DNA of 50,252 nucleotides, from positions 1 to 50,252 of the forward strand of contig CAYYJS010000022.1 in the NCBI GenBank assembly GCA_964472315.1, in the 5' to 3' direction. The notes beneath the pieces are model-generated. The model was not told where the DNA came from. It saw only the letters and a program-made list of their open reading frames with translations, and did not search any database. The DNA is from CAYYJS01 sp964472315 (GTDB lineage Bacteria; Verrucomicrobiota; Kiritimatiellia; UBA8416). Of this stretch, positions 35,945-43,254 are shown in pieces (position 1 is the first letter of the stretch; every line of letters starts with the position of its first letter). The translations under genes and the position numbers were made by a program.

Positions 35945-36902
35945 TCGGGAGCAGGTGTGCGAGGCGCTGGCGGCGATGCGTCAGCCTTTCCACGACAACT
36001 ACTATGCGATGTACTCCAGCATCTATGGCGGGATCGTGACCGACCCGATCTGGATGCTGATTCCCATCGACGACCATCTCGTGCACCGGGGCGATGGCGT
36101 GTTCGAATCGGCCAAGTGCGTGGCCGGCGGCCTGTACAATATGGCCGGACACCTTGAGCGACTGGAACGGTCCGCGCTGGCGCTCGACTACGCGTTGCCC
36201 TGGTCCATGGCGGAAGTCGAGGCGATGACCGTGGAGACCGTGCGTGCCGGCGGCCGGCGGGATTGCCTGACGCGGATCATCGTTTCGCGTGGCCCGGGTA
36301 GTTTCGGCGTGAGTCCCTACGAGAGTCCGCGGTCGCAGCTCCACATCGTGGCGTACGCGTTACCCGAGACGTTCATGCGGCGGCATCCCGAGGGAGCGTC
36401 GGTGGTGAGCAGCCGCGTGCCGGTCAAGCAACCGTTCTTCGCGGGCGTCAAGTGCTGCAACTATCTGCCGAACGTGTTGATGAAGCGGGAAGCCGTGGAT
36501 GCCGGGGCCGACTTTGCGGTGGCTTTCGACGATGCCGGTTTTCTGGCGGAGGGGGCCACCGAGAACATCGGTGTCGTCCGGGCCGACGGCGCGCTCGTAT
36601 TCCCGCGTCTCGATAACATTCTGCGGGGGACGACCATGGTGCGCGTGATGGAACTGGCCGGTGTGTTGGTGGAGGCAGGCCTGCTCCGGACGGTGGGCTA
36701 CGCCGACATCCCGCCGTCCGAAATCGACCATGCGCGTGAAGTTCTGATCGTCGGCACGACAACGGATGTCACCGCGGTACGCACGTTCGATGGACGTGCG
36801 GTGGGCGACGGGCGTCCGGGGCGCGTCGCGCGGCGGTTGGCTGACCTGCTGCGGACGGACATCGACACGAACGAGGCGTTGCGTACCGAGGTCTTCGCGT
36901 GA
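35931..36902 (+). CDS. Class IV PLP-dependent aminotransferase
   Basis: A 323-residue fold-type IV enzyme, the group of D-amino acid and branched-chain aminotransferases and aminodeoxychorismate lyase. DHLVHRGDGVFESAK is the domain 1 signature; the PLP lysine is in GVKCCNYLPNVLMK (near residue 174); the cofactor glutamate is in LAEGATENIGVV; RLDNILRGTTMVRVMELA and LIVGTTTDVTAVRTFDG close the cofactor site. Features lean towards the D-alanine transaminase/lyase branch rather than BCAT, but the substrate cannot be fixed. ATG 35931 has GGGAG 7 bases upstream and overlaps the lipA end; longer versions would run inside lipA. Confidence 0.85.
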   Translation: MRRLDREQVCEALAAMRQPFHDNYYAMYSSIYGGIVTDPIWMLIPIDDHLVHRGDGVFESAKCVAGGLYNMAGHLERLERSALALDYALPWSMAEVEAMTVETVRAGGRRDCLTRIIVSRGPGSFGVSPYESPRSQLHIVAYALPETFMRRHPEGASVVSSRVPVKQPFFAGVKCCNYLPNVLMKREAVDAGADFAVAFDDAGFLAEGATENIGVVRADGALVFPRLDNILRGTTMVRVMELAGVLVEAGLLRTVGYADIPPSEIDHAREVLIVGTTTDVTAVRTFDGRAVGDGRPGRVARRLADLLRTDIDTNEALRTEVFA

Positions 36903-36952
36903 GTTGAGCGGCGTGCGCGGGGTGTCTCGCGTCAAGCGGCACGGAGGTTTTC

Positions 36953-37402
36953 ATGGATTTTCGGGCGATCGTGCGGGGCGGGTGCCTTGCCACGGAACTG
37001 AAGAGCAACACGAAGGACGGCGTCATCGCCGAGATGCTGGACATGTTGTGTTCGGACGGGCTCGTCGTGAATCGCGCCATGGCGATGGATGCGCTCATGT
37101 CCCGTGAACGCAAAATGTCGACCGGCATGCAGTACGGGGTGGCGATCCCCCACGGCAAGACTACGGCCGTGAGGACGATGGTCAGTGCGATCGCGCTGAA
37201 GAAGGAAGGGGTCGACTTCGACGCCATCGACGGCGAGTTGTCGCGGATCTTCGTCATGACCCTGTCGCCGCCGGACGAGGTCGGCCCCCACATCCAGTAT
37301 CTTTCCGAGATCAGTCGGCTGTTGACTGTGCCCGAGGCGCGGAACCGCCTGCTTGCATCCGAGACGGTTGCCGGTATGATCGCGGTGTTGACGGGGGAGT
37401 GA
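36953..37402 (+). CDS. PTS EIIA (nitrogen/fructose type) domain protein
   Basis: A 149-residue single-domain EIIA of the PtsN/fructose class. The phospho-acceptor is H67 in MQYGVAIPHGKTTAV. Preceding RERKMSTGMQ and following FDAIDGELSRIFVMTLSPPDEVGPHIQYLSEISRLL are typical. The protein lacks EIIB or EIIC parts, and no PTS gene lies nearby, so a regulatory PtsN-like role is more likely than transport. It begins 50 bases after the aminotransferase gene and is followed after 33 bases by the BFN nuclease gene. Confidence 0.9.
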   Translation: MDFRAIVRGGCLATELKSNTKDGVIAEMLDMLCSDGLVVNRAMAMDALMSRERKMSTGMQYGVAIPHGKTTAVRTMVSAIALKKEGVDFDAIDGELSRIFVMTLSPPDEVGPHIQYLSEISRLLTVPEARNRLLASETVAGMIAVLTGE

Positions 37403-37435
37403 GGAATCCGCGGCATTGGACGGGGAGATGAGCGC

Positions 37436-38065
37436 ATGTCCGAGAATCATCTGCTGCAGGTGCATGTCAGTCAGTTGCTCGTGTCGAACGTCGGGTTTGT
37501 CGTCCTGCTGAAGGGTCACAAGGACCCGCGTTCGTTGCCCATCTTCATTGGCGCGGCCGAAGCACAGGCGATCGCGATTCATATCAACGAGGTCGAGGTT
37601 TCGCGCCCCCTGACGCACGATCTTCTGAAGAACGTTCTGGACTTCCTCGAATGCCGGTTGATGCGGGTGGTGATCACGCGGCTCGAGGAAGGCACGTTCT
37701 TTGCCACCCTTGTCCTGGACCGCGACGGGCAGCCGATGGAGATCGACTCCCGCCCGAGCGACGCGATCGCGCTGGCCTTGCGGTGCGGCGCGCCGCTATA
37801 CGTTGCCGAAGCCGTGATGGAAGATGCCGGCCGGTTGGTGGAGGAAGTTCAGGCGGGCGCCGCGGGGCAGGCGGACACAGGCGGGCAGGGAGGCCAGGAG
37901 GGGGGGCAGGGCGGCCATGGCGCGCCGCCGTCAGGCGCGCATGCATCGCCGCTCGACGTCTTGAAGGCGAAGCTGGCGCGCGCCATCGCGCACGAGCAGT
38001 ACGAGGAAGCCGCGCGTTTGCGCGACGAAATCAAGCACATCGAGAACAGGCCAAGCGACAACTGA
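37436..38065 (+). CDS. Bifunctional nuclease (DUF151) fused to a UVR motif
   Basis: A 209-residue two-domain protein. Residues 1-135 are a BFN/DUF151 domain: VGFVVLLKGHKDPRSLPIFIGAAEAQAIAIHI, PLTHDLLKNVLDFL, and the conserved EIDSRPSDAIALALR. A linker of Gly, Gln, Ala and Pro (about 138-168, GGQGGQEGGQGGHG) leads to a C-terminal UVR-type helical hairpin, LKAKLARAIAHEQYEEAARLRDEIKHIE, the motif that joins UvrB and UvrC and also appears in McsA. The domain pair is known from PVC and Bacteroidota-like genomes. The TGA overlaps the thiE ATG by one base. Substrate and role are not established. Confidence 0.88.
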   Translation: MSENHLLQVHVSQLLVSNVGFVVLLKGHKDPRSLPIFIGAAEAQAIAIHINEVEVSRPLTHDLLKNVLDFLECRLMRVVITRLEEGTFFATLVLDRDGQPMEIDSRPSDAIALALRCGAPLYVAEAVMEDAGRLVEEVQAGAAGQADTGGQGGQEGGQGGHGAPPSGAHASPLDVLKAKLARAIAHEQYEEAARLRDEIKHIENRPSDN

Positions 38066-38730
38066 TGACGGTGCACGACGAACGTATGGCGAGGTTCCGC
38101 GAGGCCGGTCTTTACCTCGTGACGTCAGCCGAACTGTCGAACGGACGTTCGACGGTGTCGATCGTGCGCGCGGCGCTGGAGGGCGGGGTGAGGCTGGTTC
38201 AACTGCGCGAGAAGGCCCTGTCGGTGCGGGAACTGATGAAGGTGGGGCGTGAGGTGCGCGACATGACGCGCGCGAGGGGCGCGCTGTTGCTGGTCAACGA
38301 CCGTTTGGACGTGGCCATGGCGCTTGATGCCGACGGCGTGCATCTGGGGCAGGACGATCTGCCGGTGGGCGACGCGCGCCGCATCGCGCCGGAGATGATT
38401 ATCGGCGCCTCCTCGCACAACGAGGCGGAAGCGGTTGCCGCCGGCGATGACGGCGCGTCCTACGTCAACATCGGCCCGCTTTTCGCGACGGGCACGAAGC
38501 CGTGGACGGGGGACTATCTGGGCGTGGATGGATTGCGGCGGATCGCGCCGCGCGTATCGGTCCCGTTCACGGTGATGGGCGGGATCAAACCGCGGCACGT
38601 GGCACAGGTGGTGGCGGCCGGTGCGCGGACGCTCGCGGTCGTGACGGCGGTCACGGCCGCGCCCGATCCCGCCGCCGCGACGCGCGAGCTGCTCGCGGCC
38701 ATCCGGGATGCCGGGGTGCGGCGTGGCTGA
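38065..38730 (+). CDS. thiE: Thiamine-phosphate synthase
   Basis: A 221-residue TIM-barrel enzyme that joins the thiazole and pyrimidine moieties of thiamine. It has VRLVQLREKALSVREL, LLLVNDRLDVAMALDADGVHLGQDDLP, IGASSHNEAEA, YVNIGPLFATGTK (the GP-x-F-x-T-x-TK pyrophosphate site), and FTVMGGIKPRHV. All catalytic motifs are present. It overlaps the preceding gene at TGATG. No TPP riboswitch is seen before it, consistent with its place inside a longer transcript. Confidence 0.94.
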   Translation: MTVHDERMARFREAGLYLVTSAELSNGRSTVSIVRAALEGGVRLVQLREKALSVRELMKVGREVRDMTRARGALLLVNDRLDVAMALDADGVHLGQDDLPVGDARRIAPEMIIGASSHNEAEAVAAGDDGASYVNIGPLFATGTKPWTGDYLGVDGLRRIAPRVSVPFTVMGGIKPRHVAQVVAAGARTLAVVTAVTAAPDPAAATRELLAAIRDAGVRRG

Positions 38731-38755
38731 CATAACGACGAAAAGGAGTTCCAGT

Positions 38756-39085
38756 ATGGCGAACGAGAAGCAGCGGGCGAATGGTTGTCACGGCGTGGGT
38801 TGTCACACATCGGGTGTGCTGATCGATCACACGCATGGCGCAACCAACGGTTTCTGCATGGGGATCTCGTACTACACGGGCGATGCGTATGGACAACCGG
38901 GCGTGCATGCCGACCAGGAGGGGTTCTACGTGCTGGAAGGCACGGGGACCGCGAAGGTCGGTGACGCGGAGTTCCGGATCGGTCCGGGGAGCAGCTTCCT
39001 GGCTTACGCGGGAGTGCCGCACACCATGAAAAGGGACCCGGACAGCACGCCGATCGCCGTGCTGTGGAGCCACGGCGCCCTGTAG
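38756..39085 (+). CDS. Small cupin-domain protein
   Basis: A 109-residue protein with one cupin fold: GVHADQEGFYVLEGTGTAKVGDAEFRIGPGSSFLAYAGVPHTMKRD contains the His, Glu and His of cupin motifs 1 and 2. The N-terminus carries an unusual Cys/His cluster (GCHGVGCHTSGV), which could bind a metal. AAAAGGAG precedes the ATG. It follows thiE by 25 bases. The enzymatic or binding role is unknown; small cupins of this size often act on sugars or small acids. Confidence 0.8.
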   Translation: MANEKQRANGCHGVGCHTSGVLIDHTHGATNGFCMGISYYTGDAYGQPGVHADQEGFYVLEGTGTAKVGDAEFRIGPGSSFLAYAGVPHTMKRDPDSTPIAVLWSHGAL

Positions 39086-39140
39086 CCGGGATGGACGGAT
39101 GCGGCGCCGGTCATGGGGCCGGCGCGCATGCGTTCCCGCG

Positions 39141-40262
39141 CTACCGCATCCCGAACATCCGTTCCTTCAGGTCCAGGTAGTACAGATAGTTCTCCGGTGT
39201 GACATCGGGCGGGCAGCGGTGGTCGCAGAAGGGGATGTAGCCGCCGCGTTCGACGAGGGGCACCAGCGATTCCATGTAGGCTTTGATACGGGCCGGTCCG
39301 GCTACCATCTGGATCTTGTCGAAGCCGCCCATGATGCGCAGTTGGCCGTCATACTTGTCCAGAAGCTCGCGCGGATGCGCGCAACCCATGACCTCGAACG
39401 GGAACAGGCAGTTGATGCCCCCGGCGAGAAAACCGTCCAGGATCGGACGGACGTCGCCATCGCAATCCGTGTACCAAAGGTCGATGCCGTGCGCCGCGAG
39501 CTTCTTGTGGATGCGCTGGTAGCGGGGCACGACGACCTGGTTGAAGAAATCGACGGACACGATCGGGCCGTTCTTGAAGCAGATGTCCTCCCAGCCTGAC
39601 GCGTAGTCGAAATCGAAGTGCGGCAGGATCTGGTCGAGCGAATGTTCGACGAGTCGGCAGCAGGTTTCGACCATGTCCTCGACCATTTCCGGGTAGTCGT
39701 AGCCGGCGTAAGCGAGACCTTCGAAGGTCAGCATGTCGCGGATCTTGCCGATCATCGACCCGCAGTTGACGCCTAACGGGTACGTGCGGTCGGCCGGATG
39801 CCGGGCCTTCAGCGCGGCGATATCGACCGTGCGGTCCGGGTCGTCGATGCGCATGCGCTCTTCCTTGACGCGCTTCCAGTCGTCCGGTGTCGTCACGCTG
39901 GAGGTTGTGTAGTGCGGAATCGTGCTGTGCGCGTCCTTGGGGACTTCGGCGGTCAGCCCATCGCCGTTCTGGATGATGCGGGTACCGGTCGTTTCGCCGA
40001 TCGCCTTGTGCGGGAACGCGGGGCAAAGCCAATTCTTGCCATCGATGACGGCGATGGTATCGAAGCTGAAGAAGACGTTGGCCTGGCTTTCGTTCGTGAT
40101 CCCGTTCCGGACAAACAGCGGCCACTGTTCGTAGCACTCCTGCCAATAGCCGAACTCCATGTTGAAGGACCGGTCGACCGGCTTGTAGTGCATTTGATTG
40201 TTGAACCGCTCGCGGTCGGTCATGGCGCCTTTCCACTTGGGTCGGCAGGGCGTGATACTCAT
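39141..40262 (-). CDS. URO-D superfamily protein, second paralogue
   Basis: A 373-residue member of the uroporphyrinogen decarboxylase-like superfamily. It has DRERFNNQMHYKPVDRSFNMEFG at the start, ASGWEDICFKNGPIVSVDFF, LWYTDCDGDVRPILDGFLAGGINCLFPFEV in the middle, and GGYIPFCDHRCPPDVTPENYLYYL at the end. The pattern Asp-Cys-Asp-Gly-Asp and the terminal CDH resemble Zn-thiol methyltransferases of the MtaA/CmuA type rather than HemE. ATG 40262 has AGGAGA upstream. It lies 46 bases downstream of the PPi-phosphofructokinase on the same strand. Such genes are frequent in PVC genomes near carbohydrate genes; their chemistry is unknown to me. Confidence 0.78.
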   Translation of the reverse strand: MSITPCRPKWKGAMTDRERFNNQMHYKPVDRSFNMEFGYWQECYEQWPLFVRNGITNESQANVFFSFDTIAVIDGKNWLCPAFPHKAIGETTGTRIIQNGDGLTAEVPKDAHSTIPHYTTSSVTTPDDWKRVKEERMRIDDPDRTVDIAALKARHPADRTYPLGVNCGSMIGKIRDMLTFEGLAYAGYDYPEMVEDMVETCCRLVEHSLDQILPHFDFDYASGWEDICFKNGPIVSVDFFNQVVVPRYQRIHKKLAAHGIDLWYTDCDGDVRPILDGFLAGGINCLFPFEVMGCAHPRELLDKYDGQLRIMGGFDKIQMVAGPARIKAYMESLVPLVERGGYIPFCDHRCPPDVTPENYLYYLDLKERMFGMR

Positions 40263-40308
40263 GGTCGCTCTCCTGTGAGTAGGGGTTGACGGAAACGAAG
40301 CATTGGGG

Positions 40309-41505
40309 TTATCGGGCGTCGAAATGGGCGACTTCCGGCAGGTCGCCGACCAGCGGACGCGCATAGGCGACGAATGCGGGTGTCACGTCGTTGCCGGCCT
40401 TGTTGATGAAGCGTGGCGGCATCGCGCGGGTTTTCCGCGCGACCTTTGCGAGGGCGATCGGCTTGAACGTGACGCGGTAGCGGGCGCCGGGAGCGCGTAC
40501 GATGGCGATCGAGCCGTTGATGTTCAGCGTGGCGGCCGCGCGCACGGCGGCGGCGCCGACAGCCCGTGCTTCGCGGGAGTCGACGGGGGAGGCCATGCCG
40601 GGGAACGAGCGCTGCAGGTAGCCGAAGGTGTCGGCGCGGACCCGGCCGATTCCGGTACGCTGTTTCAGTTCGGCGGCCAGCATGTCGCCGAGTGCGCCGT
40701 TGCCGCTGAGCTGGACATTGCCGTGGGAATCCACCTCGTTGCTGAACTTGGCGGCGAAGGTTTCGCCTTCTGCATCCGCGATGCCCTCCGAGATGGCGAC
40801 GACGCAGCGTCCCAGACGGCTGTAGATGGCGGCGACATCGCTGGCGAAGCGGTCGAGGCTGAAGGGCCGCTCCGGCAGGTAGATGAGGTGCGGGCCGTCG
40901 TCCGGGTGGCGCCGCGCCAGCGCGGATGCGGCGGTCAGGAACCCGGCATGGCGTCCCATGACGATATCGATCTTCACGCCGCCCATGGCGCGGTTGTCCA
41001 GATCGTCGCCCATCACGGCGCAGGCCACGAAACGGGCGGCGCTGCCGTAGCCGGGGGTGTGATCGTTCTCCCGGAGGTCGTTATCGATGGTCTTGGGAAT
41101 GTGGAAGCAGCACATCGGGTAGTCCTGGCGCACCGATTCCCGGTTCACAATGTCGGCCGTCTCGGCGGAATCGTTGCCGCCGATATAGAAAAAGTAACGC
41201 ACATCGTGCTCGCGCAGTACGCGGAAGAGAGTCGCACAGTCATCGGCGGTGGGTTTCTTACGCACGGTGCCGAGGGCCGACGAAGGCGTGAGGGCGACGG
41301 CTTCCAAGGTGCGTCCGGACTGTCGCCGCAGGTCGATAAAGTCGGCCGACAAGATGCCCTTGATGCCGTGTCGCGCGCCATGGATGCGTTTGATATGGGG
41401 ATGACGGCGGGCCTCGATAATCGCTCCCACGAGGCTCTGATTGATGACCATCGACGGGCCACCGCTCTGGGCGATGACCATGTTGCCGACCATTGGTTTC
41501 CGCAT
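40309..41505 (-). CDS. pfp: Pyrophosphate-dependent 6-phosphofructokinase
   Basis: A 398-residue PfkA-superfamily enzyme that interconverts fructose 6-phosphate and fructose 1,6-bisphosphate. SGGPSMVINQSLVG opens the fold. YIGGNDSAET (GGND at 109-112) has Asp where ATP-dependent enzymes have Gly, and PKTIDND (137-143) has Lys where they have Gly; both changes mark PPi use. GYGSAARFV, IVMGRHAGFLTAASAL and GYLQRSFPG supply substrate contacts. ATG 41505 has AAGGAG 8 bases upstream. It leads an operon with the URO-D-like gene. Confidence 0.9.
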   Translation of the reverse strand: MRKPMVGNMVIAQSGGPSMVINQSLVGAIIEARRHPHIKRIHGARHGIKGILSADFIDLRRQSGRTLEAVALTPSSALGTVRKKPTADDCATLFRVLREHDVRYFFYIGGNDSAETADIVNRESVRQDYPMCCFHIPKTIDNDLRENDHTPGYGSAARFVACAVMGDDLDNRAMGGVKIDIVMGRHAGFLTAASALARRHPDDGPHLIYLPERPFSLDRFASDVAAIYSRLGRCVVAISEGIADAEGETFAAKFSNEVDSHGNVQLSGNGALGDMLAAELKQRTGIGRVRADTFGYLQRSFPGMASPVDSREARAVGAAAVRAAATLNINGSIAIVRAPGARYRVTFKPIALAKVARKTRAMPPRFINKAGNDVTPAFVAYARPLVGDLPEVAHFDAR

Positions 41506-41607
41506 GACGCACTCCTTGCCGCCTGAATGGGTTCCGTCTCTACTCGGACGCGAACTTTCACACGGAATTCTCTCGCGAAGCAAGCCGAAAGGCGGTACAG
41601 AAGCACC

Positions 41608-42006
41608 GTGAGCGGGAACCGGAACAAGCGTTTGTACAGCCGCGGTCGATGGGCTGTGGAGCGGGAACGGTGTCGGATCGACGTGGGAGTCGCCGCGCCG
41701 ATGGCGCCCACGGAGGAATGCGCGGTGCGTGACGTGCTGCCCGGCCTTCTGGATCGACTCGGGTTGGGGGACATGCACTGGTTGGACCGGTTTGTCGCCG
41801 ACTGGGCGGAGACCATGGGTCCGGCGGTGGCGTCGCACACGCGTCCCGGCCGTTACCGCGACGGATTTCTGACCGTGTTCGTGGACAGCTCGGTGTGGCT
41901 GAACGAACTCATGCGGTTCGGCAAGGCGCCGATGCTCGCGAAACTGCGCGCACGCCACGGCGAGTCAAGCGTCAAGGACCTTCGTCTCCAGCTTGACCCC
42001 GACTGA
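41608..42006 (+). CDS. DUF721 (DciA-like) domain protein
   Basis: A protein of about 132 residues whose C-terminal 90 form a DUF721 domain: VLPGLLDRLGLGDMHWLDRFVADWAETMGPAVASHTRPGRYRDGFLTVFVDSSVWLNELMRFG. In several bacteria the DUF721 protein DciA loads the replicative helicase; in others its role is unknown. The N-terminus is uncertain. GTG 41608 is preferred because the following RKRLYSRGRWAVERERCRIDVG-type basic lead is common in this group; ATG 41701 would leave only the domain, and an ATG at 41527 would overlap the likely divergent regulatory region. No strong Shine-Dalgarno supports any choice. Confidence 0.7.
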   Translation: MSGNRNKRLYSRGRWAVERERCRIDVGVAAPMAPTEECAVRDVLPGLLDRLGLGDMHWLDRFVADWAETMGPAVASHTRPGRYRDGFLTVFVDSSVWLNELMRFGKAPMLAKLRARHGESSVKDLRLQLDPD

Positions 42007-42010
42007 CGCG

Positions 42011-42481
42011 TCACGGCATCACGAATTCGTGTTCGGGGCTCTTGACCGACAGCACGGGGCATGGCGCCTTCCGCACGACTTTCTCCGCGACACTGCCCAT
42101 CATGACGTGCGCCAAGCCGGTTCGCCCATGCGTGCCGATGACGATCAGGTCGCTGGCCTGTTCGCGCGCGGTCCGGATGATCTCGACGAATGGCGTGCCG
42201 GTGCACATTTCCGAGGTCACGCGCGCATAGCCGGCGCGCACCGTCTCCTTCACCTCATCGAGTTGCCGTTTGCACGACGCGGAGTAGTCCTCCATCACCT
42301 CGCTCGAGAACTGCGGCAACATCGGATCGGTGGGGAAGGCCGTCCAGGGAATCTGCACGACATGCAGCAGGCGCAATTCGGCCGCGTTGGCCACGGCCAG
42401 CGCAACCGCGTAGTCGAGGGCGTGGGTCGAGTTTGCGGAGAAGTCGATCGGGCACAGAATCTTTTTAATCACGACTTTCAT
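42011..42481 (-). CDS. Universal stress protein UspA family
   Basis: A 156-residue single-domain Usp. ILCPIDFSANSTHALDYAVALA holds the nucleotide-contacting Asp, and the C-terminal ATP-binding pattern G-2x-G-9x-G(S/T) is seen in VIGTHGRTGLAHVMMGSVAEKVVRKAPCPVL. It therefore probably belongs to the ATP-binding Usp type. ATG 42481 is chosen for GAGGAGG at an 8-base spacing; an ATG seven codons upstream overlaps that site. It converges with the DUF721 gene, whose end is only five bases away. Confidence 0.9.
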   Translation of the reverse strand: MKVVIKKILCPIDFSANSTHALDYAVALAVANAAELRLLHVVQIPWTAFPTDPMLPQFSSEVMEDYSASCKRQLDEVKETVRAGYARVTSEMCTGTPFVEIIRTAREQASDLIVIGTHGRTGLAHVMMGSVAEKVVRKAPCPVLSVKSPEHEFVMP

Positions 42482-42508
42482 GTTCCATCCCTCCTCTTTC
42501 ATGAAGTT

Positions 42509-42538
42509 ATGCTACCACCGCGCAAGGGGAGGCGTAAA
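42509..42538 (-). promoter_or_regulatory. Predicted uspA-family gene promoter
   Basis: On the minus strand TTTACG (plus 42533-42538) and TAGCAT (plus 42509-42514) are separated by 18 bases. The start would be near 42502. The other half of this 249-base divergent region, in front of the RRM gene, shows no clear promoter but has a lower-GC stretch at 42615-42645. Confidence 0.5.
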
Positions 42539-42730
42539 GGCGAATGGGGGAACACGCAGACGTGCGCCGATGTTCTTTCCGCGTGACATTTTCCCCGCTT
42601 CCCTTCCCGCGGCGGCTATGCCATAGTTCAAACTACGCGATGTGGAGTCGCGGCCGAACCCTCATTCGGTGTCATGGTGCAGGTATCGGCGGTCGTGGAG
42701 AATGGTTACATGGCATGAGAGGGCAGTGTA

Positions 42731-43069
42731 GTGGATATCTACGTCGGTAACTTGTCGTACAGCACGGGGGATGCGGATCTGCAGCAGTTGTTCGAGGCCT
42801 ACGGGACCGTATCCTCGGCGCGTGTGATCATGGACAAGTTCTCCGGGGAGTCCCGCGGGTTCGGCTTCGTCGAGATGCCGAATCAGAGCGAGGCCGAGGC
42901 GGCGATCACGGCGACGAACGGCGCCGATTTTCAGGGCCGGAGTCTGCGTGTGAACGAGTCCCAACCGAAGCCGCGCGCGCCGCGAGGCGATCGTCCCGAC
43001 CGTGGTCCCGACCGTGGCGATCGCGGTGGCGAGCGCGGTGGTGGCGAGCGCCGTCAGTCGCGCTGGTAG
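42731..43069 (+). CDS. RRM RNA-binding protein with Arg/Gly/Asp tail
   Basis: A 112-residue single-RRM protein. RNP2 is IYVGNLSY (3-10) and RNP1 is RGFGFVEM (42-49), with a complete fold to about residue 78. A tail of PRAPRGDRPDRGPDRGDRGG type follows, like the glycine-rich tails of cyanobacterial and plant RNA-binding proteins that accumulate in the cold. GTG 42731 starts the conserved fold immediately; GAGAGGG lies about 8 bases upstream. A strong terminator follows. Likely an RNA chaperone or stability factor; the target is unknown. Confidence 0.9.
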   Translation: MDIYVGNLSYSTGDADLQQLFEAYGTVSSARVIMDKFSGESRGFGFVEMPNQSEAEAAITATNGADFQGRSLRVNESQPKPRAPRGDRPDRGPDRGDRGGERGGGERRQSRW

Positions 43070-43214
43070 CCGTGAGCATTGTTGCCGGGCGTGTCGCATG
43101 GGGTGCACGGCCGGCTGGTGAAACGCGCGGGTGACGGAGGGCGAGCGCCCGGCGAGCCCCTGACGAGGACAGTGGCGTCGCGTGTCGGCGCCACGGACGA
43201 TGCCAGTAACAGCG

Positions 43215-43254
43215 GCGGCTGCATCCCCTTGCGGGATGCAGCCGCTTCTCTTTG
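43215..43254 (+). terminator. Intrinsic terminator after the RRM gene
   Basis: A perfect 13-bp stem (GCGGCTGCATCCC at 43215-43227, GGGATGCAGCCGC at 43233-43245) with a 5-base loop is followed by TTCTCTTTGTT. It is placed about 145 bases after the RRM stop, and ends at the stop codon of the opposing GH2 pseudogene. The bases between the RRM gene and this hairpin show no gene. Confidence 0.85.
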
